Assembly (NCBI GenBank): GCA_013115125.1 | Contig: JABANN010000137.1 | Coordinates: 1-63,155 of the forward strand | DNA length: 63,155 bases | Source: Perkinsus olseni | Taxonomy: Eukaryota > Perkinsozoa > Perkinsida | Reading direction: 5' to 3' | Shown: positions 27,128-40,630 of the stretch, piece after piece | How the letters are laid out: the number at the start of each line of letters is the position of its first letter | Numbering within the stretch: the first letter of the stretch is position 1 | Notes under the pieces: model-generated | Database searches by the model: none | What the model was told of the DNA's origin: nothing | What the model saw: only the letters and a program-made list of their open reading frames with translations | Position numbers and translations under genes: made by a program

Positions 27128-27532
27128 GGAAGCGTTACAAACTGCACGAGCAGCGAAGGCGTCGATCAACGGAGCGAAGATGGTATTGACATTATGGGAA
27201 GATTTGGTATCACCAGCAGTAACACTAGCTAGTAACGTATTCCAAAGAAGATGTCGAAGGGTTGAATGATGTATACAAGGAATTGTCGAACACCGCCATT
27301 GCATAACAGCAATACTCAGCTACGTTTTGCCTAGCGATGATCCGGCTAATTGAAGCGATAACAGAGTGGTCCACATCGTGACCCCTCCAGTGGGCACGGT
27401 CACACCTGCATTTTTCAATAGAGCTCCAAGGGAAGGCGGGACTGCTTTCAAGACCATCATCGAGCGACCGACAACACGAGCGGCTCCGTAATAAGCACAT
27501 CACACCATGAGAACATCAGACACCGGCCGCTG
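27128..27532. other. Intergenic gap, gene C to gene B
   Basis: About 400 bp. No coding exon supported; presumably the gene B promoter. Confidence 0.4.
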
Positions 27533-30500
27533 TTAAGTTAGGTGGGGCATCTCGGCCGTCCGAGATGCATCGTCGAACACACCATCTTTTCCCTTGCTCG
27601 CTGTCCTCGCTAAATACATGAGAGATAGTCCGATATCACTAGTAAGGGGGACCTTGAACTTGATGCTCCCAGGGTCCACCTCGGCTGCTCCCAGTTGACT
27701 CTCAAAAGTACGACGTCTATCCTTCTGCCACTCAGGGTCTAATCGCCTCCTAGCCGTCAAGTAGTCGACCAGCGTGCGACCACAAACATCGACCAGAGTC
27801 ATCCTCGAGAGTGGGAACGGGATCTGCCACAAATTCTCCTTGATGCGTTCCCAGATGGGTTCTAGCTCTTCGGGCGTCTCGAGTATTTTTCTGAGGGCAA
27901 AACCATATCAAAGACCTTCACAAAGTAACAGCCGCTCACTTGGGTAGGACAATTCTATGGAGGCTAAAGTCGCTCTTGAGTGAAAGCAAATACTGTGGCT
28001 CCGCCCCACCAGAAAGTCTTCTCTCGAGGGTCTCGATGACGCACAGATCGAGTGGCTCCTGGGGTACGCTCGAGGATTTTGCGGACGGGTGGTCGCTGCT
28101 CACCTCCGGAAGTGCTCGTCTTCTCACCGGCTCCCCTCCGGCGAGCGGTGCAATAAACTTAGTCATAATGTAGTTGGAAAGGGTAGTTGCCTCCTGGACT
28201 GCGTAGTCCCCTTCGGCCAAGTTATTCCACTTTCTCTCCCTGGCCTCTGCTTCTAGCTTCACGAGCACACGTTGGCTGAGGACGCCAGCCTCACTGGTAG
28301 AGCCCATCCATGCCTTCATCAGTATGTCCGCTAGCCTCGAGGGACAAGTGAACGGCGGGAAAACCGTACTCAAATCGAACTTCGGCTTCGTCAACTCTCC
28401 CCGGCTGGTCGGCAGCCGCAGAGCCACCGCAGTCTGCATTGAGGGCTTCAACGATACCAACGCTTCGTCCTGCGGCGTCGATTCTATCACTATATCGTAG
28501 GCCTCATCGGCCTCATTCGGAGACACTCCCTTGCTGGTCAGACTACAACGTTGCTCCTGAGGAGATCAACTCAAGTGAGTCGACCGGAAAATCGGTAGTT
28601 TTTCTCCTACCGAAGCGACTGCAAGATCATGCAGAGCGCTGACCGCCTCTGCCACTGGATCCTCTCTGCCAACAGGGAAGACCATGCCTTCAACGTCCTT
28701 CACTTGAGCGCCGTCCAGAGCGAAATGGTTCAACACTTGAGGTTCGGATTGCCGCTCGAGTACGCGTTGCCCGGTCAGGGTTGTCACAGCCACGTTGAGA
28801 TAATCGATGAGAGTCCTTTTGCAGAAGAAGAGCGCGGACGAGTTCCGCAGAGTTCTTCGACCGTCAATGGTGAGTGGTGTCCTCATGATGTGCTGTCGAA
28901 GTCTGATTCGTCCCGGGCCCTCGCTAATCAAAAGAGAGGAGAAGGTCAAAGGCTAGCAACCCACTCGAAGGCACATTCCGATCAGCGCAAAGGCGAGGTT
29001 CGATAAGTAGCATCTTCCCTGCCTACTAGTTGGGGCCCTTGATCTCTCGTATAAGGAAATCCGGACTCAAAGAGAAACTCATCGATGGCGCGCTCCCGCT
29101 GCTGCTGCTGCCTGCTTCGTCCCTTCGGCTAACTTGGACGGCGCACGCTTGTGTATCCTGAAGGTAGACACTCATCCCCGAATGCGCATCCTGGCGGCAG
29201 CACGAGGGGCGGCATTTCCCTCAGTTTAAAGCGCATAATCTGACACCATCCCGATCGAGAACTGAGGACACTCACCAATCTACGCAGATTCAGACTAAAC
29301 CGTCGCGACAGAAGATTGTCTCAGCACAGTCCAGATGACAATCACGGGCTAGTAGGCAAGCCGCCCTACCAATGCAGCGGAGTCCAATAAGGAGGTCTCA
29401 TCATCCACCGCCTTCATAATTCCAGCAGAAGTCTTGGGGTGTTCCACGACCGACCATGTGGGGTTGGACATCCTCATTAAACTGCCCATTATCTTGACGG
29501 CGAGTGTAGACTGTATGAGTCGGTATACGGGCAGGTCCCTGACTGGCTGTGTCCAGGCCTTAGGGTCCTCATACTCGGCAAGGAGGTATTCTGATACCCT
29601 CATCTCGAGGTTGTGATGGTCGGCACCCCCGGCCTTCTTAACATCCTCAGACCGAACAAACTTCCAACCCCGCATGAGGTACTCTAGGAGGCGTCTCTCG
29701 CAAGTATTGAGAATTTTCTTCCCTTCCAGAGACCCAATATCAGCTTTCAAGTCGACCCTCTCCAGCATCTCGTCGAGCCTCAGTTCCTTGTCGGGTATGA
29801 AAGGCCTGATGAGAAACAAGATCAAATGCCACAAGACAGCTGTCTATATAACACGAACATACGAGCTTCGCATTATCAACTACAGTTCTCTCAACTATTC
29901 CATTTTCTATCTGTTCTATCTCGTTCACTACGAGCTGGTAGACCGGACTCAGCCCAGTCTATCCTAGCTGCGCTCTAGTACTACATTTCCTACAACGACA
30001 TTTGTAACGTGTTCTCCTACTTCACTGCAGCCACACGTCTCTTGCGCTGGTCCACCGTGAGGCTGCTCTCGCCAAGAACGATCTTATTGTCCTTCAGCAC
30101 AGAGAGGGTGAGCTCGCGTGTTGACCTCACAATCCTGTCCTCCGTAACCAATGCAGCTTGGCATACAGGGTCGAGTTCCTGAAGGACCATCACTAGACGA
30201 GCGACGCGCAGAGGCAGGCACTCACTCGTATCATCATACCAGCATCAGGATTGTTCTGCATCGCCGTAAGGCCTTGGGAGTGCATCCATGGCACCACGAT
30301 GTTCAGAAGATCACTGCTGACCACCCCTAGGTCTATCGAGCCCAGCCCCAAAGTGTGTTGTTGTGATAGTGTCGCGCTGTTCACGACCAAGGCCAGGATG
30401 GCAGCGAAGGAAGGCTTGGCGCCCCCTTGAGGCTCTACATAAGGCCACGGTATATCAGCTCGGGTGTTCCAGAGGTAGCATGCGATAGAGAAGATACAGG

Positions 30501-33500
30501 TTTCGCGATCACTGTTCCTCGGCCGAGTCCCTTGTGGTTGTTGAAGGCACTTTTCTGCAGCATTTTCATATGCTTCCTTCATCAACGGGTAGAAATCGAT
30601 ACTGAGAAGAGGAGCTTCAGGACCTTCTCATACAAAGGAAGGGAGCCAGAGTCGACGGAAAGTCGCCGAAGAGCATAATGGGCAGTGATAGTAGTGCGAA
30701 AGGAATAAGACAGGAGCTAGCGGTGTGGACGAAGTGCTCCACATTCCCCGACACGGGTTTGCCTGAATTCACCTTGAGAAAAATCGAACTAGGGAATCAG
30801 CTACAAAAGTCAGTTTTCAATAGCAGACCCACTAAACGCTTGGCGACCGCGAAGACTCCGGAACTGGGCTAAGAATGGTATAACTGATGCAGATTGAAGA
30901 GCAGCCACTCTCCTCCTCCACCACCATATGCCAGTGCCACGCATGGCGCTATCATAGTCCCAATGACATACTGTAGTGCTAGCGCCATGGGCCGCAGTCC
31001 TATGATATGCTCCGGCATGGTCGTGGACCCACCTCCCATCTGTTATCATCCTCAGCCCGTAGACGCCTCCAACGGCTTCTCGGTCCAACTCCATGTAGTA
31101 TCTTTTCTCGGGGGAATCCCAGGTAGCTCGACAGGGCATATCCTGAATGCAGTGACAATACGCCCAGTCCAAGAGCGCGACAGAGTGAATACAGCGATCA
31201 GAATTGCAGGAATTTCCGGGAAAAATCTCCGCTAAGTCCCTTCTTCGACGTACTCATGCAACCTCTACCCTAGTCGACCTACAGGGCGCTCCTTCACGGC
31301 TTTTTCCATGACCAACAAGGCGTTTGCCGCATGAGACCCTTCCTTCACATAGAAGGCCGACCTCTCGCTATCAAGCTGTGCCCGAAGGACGATGTCCTGT
31401 GAATCCCTCTCCTCGCTCAGAGGGCGGTAATATTCTCCCTGCACAGTGTTGCTGTACGCCAAAGCAGCATTAATATGGTGATACAGAGCCATACGGCAGA
31501 GCTCAGCGTCAGTAGTGACTCTAGGGTTCTTCAGAAGGGGTATAGAGGGCTCGAAGAACCGCCACAAAATGAGCTTCATTTTTTCCGGATATTCCTCGCT
31601 CAACTGCGACTTGGCCCTGAAAGGCAGTTGGCTACCACTGGACGGGAACCTACGTGTCGATCCTACCACAGCCGATGCATCCTGAGTATTGTGAAATCAT
31701 GATTGAGTTGAAGCTCGAGATCTCCCATCCGTTTTTCGACCGTACTCACCAGCGTCAGCTCGCACAATACCGGCTCCTGATCGATACACGTGCGCGGAAG
31801 CTCGAGTTCAAGAGCTAGGTCCAAGAGTAGAGTTCACATTCCGGGATGCTCTTCAAAAGCATCTCTCAAGCTTAGTGTTGTGGTAGACTAGGAGCTCCAG
31901 GCTAGTGATTGCAGACCGGCCGTCTGCCGTTGTAAGACGAGCGAAAATTGCGGTTTCTTTTTTCAAGAAAGACGCCCTTTCGCTCGAACGCGGAAAGTGG
32001 TCCGACGAGGCGCTCTCACCTCCCTGCTGGGATCTCTTCTGATCGGTCGCATCCCGAGAGCACTCGCAGTGTCCTTCAATTTGGCGGCAACATACTCTTC
32101 CATAACCGCCGCTACTTGGGTGTCACCCTTCATCTCGAACAGCGCTGTGTCCAAGTCCTGAGTGGCTCTCCATAACTCGCTCTCCACTCGTGCTTTGAGC
32201 AGGCTGATGAGCTTATTCTCTGCGGGTTTCTTATAGCTTCCCATCAAGGACACAATGTAGCCAGCTAGTCTGGTATGGCAGGGTTTGATCGATTGACTCT
32301 TTCTCATTTCACTTTTACTCCTCGCGATTTCAGCGACTCCAAAGGTCTGGCAACTGAGACAAAAATGAGGTTTACTGTCACCCTTTGATCCTGTGGTGAC
32401 ACGTCCCCAGTATACTACAGTCTACTGTCACCCTCTGATCCTGTGGTGACACGTCCCCAGTATATTACAGTCTACTGTCACTCTATGATGCCGTAGCATC
32501 TCACCAGCAGTTTCGATACGAAAGACGCATCACTAAGCCCACCCACGTATGCGTATTACGCTGACTGCATCGAGGGTGTCCTGAAGGACCTCAGGGTGAG
32601 GCAAATGCTGGCTCTCCCTTCCCGATCGATGATTAGACGGTAGTCGTATTGCTGATTGACGATGTTGAACCTTCGAACTACTTCGCATGCGGTATCCTGA
32701 GAACAGATGGAAGACCATTGGTGAGCCTACTCTAACAGGCTGAGGACCATCGGTGATCAAAGACAAGTATTCCGCGAGAACACCAGCTGCTTACTGTTGC
32801 GGAGCTTATTCCATTATCAGGATCCACCGTGATGACCCTTTCAACAACATCATAGATGCCTCTCACTCCGTCCTCGGCATACAAGGAGTTGGACAGATCG
32901 AATGCGCCCGATTTCGATCTCTTCACCGGTGTTATCGCAGTTCTTATCCCTTCAGGGGCATCCAGCAGCTTAGCTCCTTGAGCATCATCCAGCTCTTGAG
33001 CCAGCCTGTGTGACGTAGTAGCCGTGTCGAGATTTCCGAGACCCTCGGTGGCTGAGCTTCTACGACTGGTAGACAGTAGGCGATTGTTGATAATCACGCG
33101 TGCACCACCTCTATTAGTAGAGTACAGATAACCGAGACCCATATACGCTGCGACGCCCTCGATGCACTTAGGAGCCCCTGACTTGGCCGTAGTTGTACTA
33201 TTCCTCCTGCCGAAGAGTGCCTCGGACGTCTCTCCCACTTTTGCAAGGGCCACTATTCCCTGGGGCGATAAGTTCACGAGTGACCTGAGACAGCAAGGAT
33301 CAGACCAGTACCACATTTCACCCAAATTCTGCTGATAGACCGGTGCCCAGGATGACCGAGTGGTAGCATACCGACCCGCTGGTGGACCTCCGAAGACTCA
33401 CTTGTCCTTCATTGCGGTCGTGAGGAGAAATGATCCTTCGACTTCAATAAAAGAAAACCAGTAAGTGTTGTTCCTATTCGTGTATTGGGCTGTGCATTCA

Positions 33501-33703
33501 TAATCCGTCACTCTACTGGCCTGAGGGAGAGCATCAACATCACCTACTACAACCATCGGCAAGCACGACGAGAGGGAACGCGAGAATAAGGTCCATACCC
33601 GTGATGACCCCGATAGAGTAGCTATCGCTGATTGAAGCTGTACAGCTGACAGTGGCAGCAGCAGCAGCAGCAGGAGGAGGAGATAGTACACCGAGCCATG
33701 CAT
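27533..33703 (-). CDS. Array gene C: modular secreted protein, eight helical modules
   Basis: Exon 1 (33703-33599, 35 codons, phase 0) has a Leu-rich signal peptide: MHGSVYYL and a long Leu run ending PLSAVQ. The second exon (ASRVTDYECTAQYTNRN) ends in phase 2. Eight helical exons then alternate with beta exons. Helical signatures: CIEGVAAYMGLGYLY, CHTRLAGYIVSLM, LCRMALYHHINAALAYSN, CIFSIACYLWNT, CERRLLEYLMRGWKF, CKRTLIDYLNVA, CPSRLADILMKAWM and VCGRTLVDYLTA. Beta signatures: ACEVVRRFNIVNQQYDYRL, VLCELTLVSTVEKRMGDLE, PCRATWDSPEKRYYMELD, VCQAALVTEDRIV, ACAVQVSRRDEAG, RCSLTSKGVSPN and LCVIETLERRLSGG. This is the clearest full-length member and the best reference for the repeat. Predicted size is about 1300-1400 residues. 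No enzyme motif is seen; a surface or extracellular binding role is only a guess. Confidence 0.7.
32371..32490. repeat. 50-bp direct repeat, two copies plus a partial third
   Basis: A unit beginning TTTACTGTCACCC and containing CTGTGGTGACACGTCC repeats at 32371-32420 and 32421-32470, then decays after about 20 bp. It lies in an intron of array gene C. GTGGTGACAC and GTCACC within the unit are partly self-complementary. Confidence 0.85.
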
Positions 33704-33957
33704 GAAGGGAAGAGGCAAGACTGTGCAGACCGGAGGTATCGCCTTGCATGGCGACCTCAGAAGAGATTCCGAAGACGACATCTGAGGGCTAGGACCAACA
33801 GCATCATCCTTCATGGATTGAACATCATCATTACCATGAACGTAAAAAAGTGCGCAATCTAACCGAGGGCCAAATGCACGCGTAAATTGATAAGAAGTTG
33901 ACAGTTCGGAGCCGATAAGACTCTTGTGACGTTAGGGGCCTCGAGCGAGGCAGTAGC

Positions 33958-36900
33958 TCACTCAATCGATTCTCTCATTAACTCCGCCAGGCCGACAAGA
34001 GCCTTTCCAACTGCGGTCTTCTCGCCCACTTTGAACGTAGTGCTGCCCCGTGTCACCACAGCCGGGCCCATCTCCTGGTAGTGATCCTCCTCGAGCCTGT
34101 CTACGGAGTTGGGGAGCTTCTCTTGCGCAGCGCGAAGGTAGTCAAACAGGGTCTGCTGACAGACTTCGACGACTGTCATCCGGGGTCTCGGTAGAGCTGG
34201 CACCAGACGCCACAATGGGCGCAGCTCCTCGAGAAAGCCGAGCGTCCCACTGAGGAGAAGTTGTCCACTGGAAACAGGCTAGGGAAAGCTTACTCTGGCA
34301 GGCCAATCCTGTGCATGCTGAAGTCACTCCTGAGTGAAAGGGAGAACCTAGGCACTGCCCCGCCGGTCTTCCGCTTCTCGACGGTCTCGATGCTGCATGA
34401 ATCAAGAGCCTCCTGAGAGACTCACGATACAATGCTCCAGCCCGAACGGGCTCTTCAGTGAAGAATCTTGACAGTGGCGAAGATCATTTCGAATGCGTTC
34501 GCAATCTCTAAAGGCTACCGGCGAAGATCTTATCCACCACTTCATCAAGGTTGCCTTATCTCCAAGGAAAAAGTGATGATTATCTTACTATTACTCACCT
34601 GATGAGGAGCTCCAGCCCTACTCTGCAGGCTATTGCGTCGAGCAATCTCTCGCTCCACCAAGGGTAGGAACACAGGGCGACTATAAGCATGCAAAATATA
34701 TTCAGCCAGGGACGGCTTTACAGCCTCGTATCCTCCTCCTCCAGAATGGTTCCACTTTCCTCCTTCCACCTCTGCCTCTATCTTGTGGGATACTCGTTCG
34801 CGGAGCATACTCCAGTCACCAGCCACGCTCATCCACGCTCTCTTGAGGATGTCTACCAGCCTCGCACGACACGTGAAGAGCGGGGATACCCCCTCTTCGC
34901 CGAGGTCCGGGTCCATCAACTTAGTGGTCACATCCTCACGGAAAGACCTGAAGACAGGATATTATGATATATGACAGAGATAAGGATATTAAGCAAGAGT
35001 CTACTGCACTGGAGTACAACACTTCCAAATGCAGCACAGCTCTCCGTGAATTCAACGGGAGCTGCGGCACGGAGTAAACCAAGGCGAATAGCCAAAATAT
35101 CCCAACCGACCAAGGTCACATCACTCAGCCTAATAAGGCTTGCTATGTTCGCACTACTTCTATCGTATCTATTTCGCGCGTCACGCGATTCCTTCCCCTC
35201 CGACTCAGTGGCGACTGGCAGTGATGCGAGTTAGGAGCATTCAGCATACTATGTGCGAATTCGCGACGGAAAAGAGGAGTAATAGCAGTACAGACTGGCG
35301 TGAAGAGCCGCTAGTCGTTCGTATCACATGGACCCACTTTCTAGAGTTCATGAGACTGAAGGGCTCCCCGGAGACGATCACGCCTCGGCTGGGCGTCGAC
35401 TTCATCGTTATATCGTGCAGCACACTTATGGGCTCAGGGAAGGGGATTCTCTCCGCCATTCGCGACAGGCTGCAGTCGCGATCCTGAACAACAAAATGCG
35501 CAGACGATAGCCCAGGCCACAGCCCACCGAGTCCATAGCGAGATTGTACATGTCCTCCACAGCACTGCCAAACGGGCTGCCCTCATGAACACGGAATACC
35601 ACAACGCCACCAGTTCCTGTCACCAGACTCTTCGTGGTCAACGCCGAGACCTCAAGCCGCCTCGCATGCGTTCCAGTGCCGAATGTTCGCTCGTCGAGCA
35701 TCCTGGCCGAGGCCGTGGTGAGGTACTCGAAAAGGGCTCCTTTGCAGAGGGCGAGCAGCAGGGAGTTCTGGTCTGATTCGTCCGGGATAGATGACGGTAT
35801 GTTGTCAGACACTCGGCGGGAGAAGAACTTTCTCAGGAGAATGCTTCCTTTACCGTCACTGAGAGAACACAGAGGTGCCGTTGGCAATTCAGCCACGAAT
35901 CTTCGCTTTCAGCGAAGCTAGTACATCGACCAGAGTGAAGAGCAAGAATCACCGGTGAGATACTATCGATTCGATAGTATCGAAGCATCACTTACGGTCA
36001 TATCATGACTGTCAACATCCTCACTATTCGCCACTACTGGCCGCAGCTACTAGCTACAACAACCAACAGGAGCTCGTAGCAAAGACATGGCGGAACGGTC
36101 GCTGAGTCAATCATCACTCTCGTGTATCTATCTCCACCATGGTCTCTCATAAAAGTCAACTGCGCGGGAGAGGCTACAATCACTAAACCGAAGACCACTG
36201 CCTATCAACCCACCGTTCGCTGCGAGTGGTGAGATGGAACATTTTCGAAGCTGCGTCATCGAGCACCCGAACTATGATCCCGAGCCGGACCCTTTCCCCC
36301 CGGTACTATTCTGGGCCTTGGATATTGTGCAGTAGGAACTCTCTGGTGAGAGACATACTCATGGATGGCCGTCTACCCTTCTTTGCCGCCGCTCCCTTGC
36401 CCATAACCTCGATTCCGCACACCGACGGCGAGGAGACCTGAAGAGGCTGGAATGAAGCATGAAACGACAGCCCCTCCTCGGAACCCTGCTAAAGTGCGGA
36501 CAGGTTGAGCCGCCCACCTCCGCTTCAAAGTGATCATCAACGTCCAAAGGTGGGCCTTCAGATGCTGTTACGTTTCCTTTCGGAGTAGTGGTGACGGTGG
36601 TCCAAGTCATATCGCTTCTCATCATTATTTCCATCATCCACACCGACAGCGCTGATCGCTCCAACTTGTATAATGGTAGTTCTTCCACCGGTTGTATCCA
36701 CGCTCTCTGTGCCCAAACCCGATTCTGGTCTTTCATCTCTGCCACCAAAAACTTCGACATCCATCCTCTGACTCTCTGGCCGGCTCCCAATTCCTTTAAG
36801 GCAGGGGCTCGTACGGTGGTCCACCCTTGCATAAGATACTCAAAAAGATTCTTCTGGCAGGAGTTCAGCTCCTGGGCTTCGAGCCATTCATCGTCCCATA

Positions 36901-39900
36901 GGGGATCCCCTATGGTCACTAACTGGTCGAGTCTCTTCTCCTCATCGTACGACGGGGGCCTGCCACGTCGACAGTCGCTACAGCAGCCCTCCTCCCCCTC
37001 CATCTCACCCTTCTTTGCCAGCATGTTCCTTCAGCTGTTGTTCTGACAAATGACTCTCTCCCAGTACAACTCTATTACTCGACAGCGCATAGAGAGCCAG
37101 CTCCCGTGTGAAGCCCTCGCGGTCTCCAGGTGTCGAGGAGAATGCTCGGCAGACCGGCTCCGTAGTCTGAGATCAACGTTGCTTTCACGACACTCGCAAC
37201 GGACCTACCCCACCTACTGGCAGCACGAAACCTAATTTAGGGTCGTTCCGTACCCTTTTCAAAGCGTGCGAGTGGATCGCAGGAAGGAGCCCGTCAAGAT
37301 ACGCGGCTGGGGTTCGTCCAAGATCAATAGGTCCACTGTCTTCTCCCCCCGCAGCAGCCAGGATCTGTCCGAGAGCTTCGAAGAACTTCGCTCCGGTTCT
37401 TGTTTTCCCTGTTTTCCCCTTCGATCCAGCAGCAAGAATCTTGGCATACCACAGATAGCAAGTGACGGAGATGAGGCACGTTTTGCGTGTGCTTTCCCGC
37501 GGCGAACTAGCCGGCCATTGATTAAAACACTCCGCTCTAGCCTTCTCATAGAGCCCCAACCTTCCGAAGGATCTCAGAGAATAAGCATCGGACCTGAAAT
37601 GGACAGCGCCAGAATGGGGACGGACGAGGTGACAGCAACGAGTTCCACGCCAATCCGTGAACCTACTCTTTCCCGTACTCAGATTTTTCACAACTCCCGA
37701 ATGCATGACGACTTTAAAGAACTCCTCCTTCAGTATTGCCGAACTAATTGCCCTACTCAATTCACACTAGTAGTAAGTCAGGGAGCCTAGACCCGCGTCG
37801 AAGAGTTCGATTAATGAGGATACTTTCGGATGGGGAGCCATTCGGATGACTTACACCCCGTCCGTTATCATCCTCACATCCAAGATTGTTGTCCCTACTT
37901 CCTCGTCGTCTCTGTACATCTCAAAGTAGTATCTTTTACCATCAGAGTCCCAGGTAGCTCGACATGGCATATCCTAGACAGACAGCACTGCGTGAGATAC
38001 CTCTCCTTCTCCCCTACAGGATTCTCTGTGACAGCTTCCTCCATCGCCAGCAGGCCCTCCTCCATCCTAGAACCCTGCTCGACGCGGAAACTTTTCCTAT
38101 GCTCTTCCCCCGAGTCCAATTCCTTCCCTTCCCAATCGACAATGTCCTTCATCTCTCCTTCCCTCTCATCCACCCGCTCCTCGCGTTTTCCGATCAGTAC
38201 CGCTCTACCGTACTCCAAGGCGGCCTTCAGGTGGGACTGAATGGCGAAGCGACACAAAGTAGTGTCGTCTGTTGCCCCAAGATCAGCGCCCGCCAGAGAG
38301 GACGTGTCAAAGAACTGCGATAGAGCAAGTTTGAACTTCTCAGGGTAACCGTCAAACTTTGATGAGCCAGGCCTGACACACGGTAGTGGAACGCTGCAAA
38401 AAGAATCCGCTCGGAAATACCAAAACTTCGCTATCTTGTGAATCGTAAAGTCCTTCTTCAGTTGAAGATCGACCAGGCCTAGCTGCCGTTTGGTGGCATG
38501 AAGGTTGCCCATCTGTGACGCCTCGCACAGCACAGGATCCTGAACCACAGACGAGATTGCTGCAAGCACCGATCCGTCAACTTCGGACGCTTACGAAGTT
38601 TCATCTCGACGGATTATAGTCCTACCTTCAGCTCTTCGGGATCCCTCTTCACCACTACCTCAACTTTGTGCGATTCACGAACGCGTTTCAGCTCATCAGC
38701 GACGAATTCTTGAATGACGGTGGCTGCCAGCGTGCCACCTTCGAGGACGAAGATCCCGGACTTCTCAGCGAAAGACGCGGCTGACGCTGTCAGCTCCCTT
38801 TCAACTTTCAAGCTTATGAGCGGCATCAGCTTCTCGCGAAGAGGCTTTTTGAATCTTCCCATCAGCGACCAAAGATTTTCCCTCAGCTTTTGAAAGCACT
38901 TATCATCTTTTCGTCGCCGCCCTCTCTTCGCTTTTGCCTCTTCCACCTCGTCCAGGGGAAGGTCGAATGAGAAAAATCTGCATAGAAAATCGACAGGACG
39001 GTAAAATCAAAGAGCATCGGGATTCGATGCGTGCAGCAGTACTTTTCCTCGACAATGCCGTCCTTCAGGACCTTGATGGCCAGACTGGCCGCGGCGTTCC
39101 CTTCCTTGTCAATAGTCATCCGATAGTCGTACTGCAGGCTAGGCTCGACGTTGAACACCCGGGCCAATGAGCATTCGGCATCCTGACAAGAGAATGGACG
39201 GAATTTCTTGGCGCGTGACAAGGCAAAGTCGTGTGGGTCCAGAGCAGGCGGTTCATTCCGACTCACCTTTTTCGTTTGCATACCGTTCCATGCATCTCTG
39301 AGAGTCATTCTTCCTACTATGCCTCCGAGGCCCCTCATACCATCCACAACGTCACCCAAACTTGATAGATCGAAACCACCGCTCGGCGCTTCATCCAAAG
39401 ATAATATCGCTGCCGTGAAATTATCCCTCGATCGCCCGTCCCCAAAGGTCGAACCCTCCGGTAGAGACCGCCGCCTTGGTTCCTCTGACAAGTGAGGCCT
39501 GCTCGGCAAGGATGAATGATAAGCACTCCCTAATTGCCCATCTATGAGATTATTGATGGCTTCACGGGCCTGCTCGTCCACAGCGTATTTGTGACCCAAG
39601 TCGAGATGCGCCGCCATGGCCTCGAGGCAGGCGGCTTTCGGTGATTTGCCCACAGCGCCACGACCGGTCGAAGACTCGTCTCGCTCCACTAGGCCAATCA
39701 CGCGGAACTTCGCCGAGGCACTCGGCCCCATGTGAACGATGGACCTGATCAGGAGACGAGGGCTGTTGTCTTTACGGTATGGCTGGGAAGGGATGTTGAC
39801 GAAGTTGGTGGAGAAAGTAGAGACCTACTCGTCGGCGGCAATGGCATCCAGTTTGAACTCTCGTGCTTTTTCGCTGAACTCCAAGCGGTACTCCGTCTCG

Positions 39901-40140
39901 TTGGTGTTGTAAATTGCGGAACAGCTGCGGTCCCTCCTGCCCCACCCAATCTGAGAGAGGGAGGGACATTTCCATTTGGTGTTTGACTCGAGCATGGCTA
40001 TGTAGTGATACTGGATTCGCCAAGGCTCAACATGTGATGACTCGAACGAACTTGACCTCTCTGAGGAGTCTTACCAATCGTCCGAGGAATGATGCCCGGA
40101 CTACTAATGATGATCCAGCAAAGTAGAGGGGGACACGCAT
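33958..40140 (-). CDS. Array gene D: modular secreted protein, eight helical modules
   Basis: Exon 1 (40140-40075, 22 codons, phase 0) reads MRVPLYFAGSSLVVRASFLG, a weak signal peptide closely related to exon 1 of the short gene F. The first beta exon has SCSAIYNTNETEYRLEF. Helical exons carry CLEAMAAHLDLGHKYAV, CFQKLRENLWSLM, LCRFAIQSHLKAALEYGRAV, CLISVTCYLWYA, CQKNLFEYLMQGWTTV, LCKGALFEYLTTASARM, a CRARLVDILKRAWM-type module and VCQQTLFDYLRAAQ at the end. Beta exons include ECSLARVFNVEPS, VLCEASQMGNLH, PCRATWDSDGKRYYFEM, VCRAFSSTPGDRE and SCSIETVEKRKTGG. Module order matches B and C one to one, but residue identity is lower, so D is the most diverged of the large genes. It ends ELMRESIE at 33958. 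Function unknown. Confidence 0.7.
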
Positions 40141-40630
40141 GCAACAGCAACAAGGACGAACTGAGCTTGAAGAGACACCTGCGTGATGGCGTATGCCAGA
40201 ATGAGCAGATGGACAGTTCCTTCGCGGCTCAGAAAGGCTCGCTGAATGATCGATATAAAGCGGGAGCCGTCCGACGGATGGTCGGGCCGACAGACCTCCG
40301 TCAGCGGCCGAAGAGGAAGCACCGGTGGGAACTCGAATCTAGCGTGCTGCATCATGAACCAACATCATCAGTATCATCATCATTATCATCAAGACAACAG
40401 CAAAACAACAAAGGGGATAACAATGGCGGAGGGGAGGCCCCATCCACAGCAAGGATTATTGCGACGTAGAATGAACTGATAAACATGCTACCACTACAGG
40501 CGGTGACGAAAACCACGAGAAATATTCGCCAGAGAAGAAGTAGGCGTCGTCAAGAGCAACGTGATAGGCAGTGAGGAGGGGGGGACCACATCTCATCCGG
40601 CGTTTAATTCACAACCTGAAACCACAGCCG
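40141..40630. other. Intergenic gap with CAT/ATC-rich run
   Basis: About 490 bp between genes E and D, with a low-complexity CATCAT-like run near 40365-40395. The first part resembles the sequence upstream of gene F, as the two first exons also do. No exon is supported. Confidence 0.4.
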
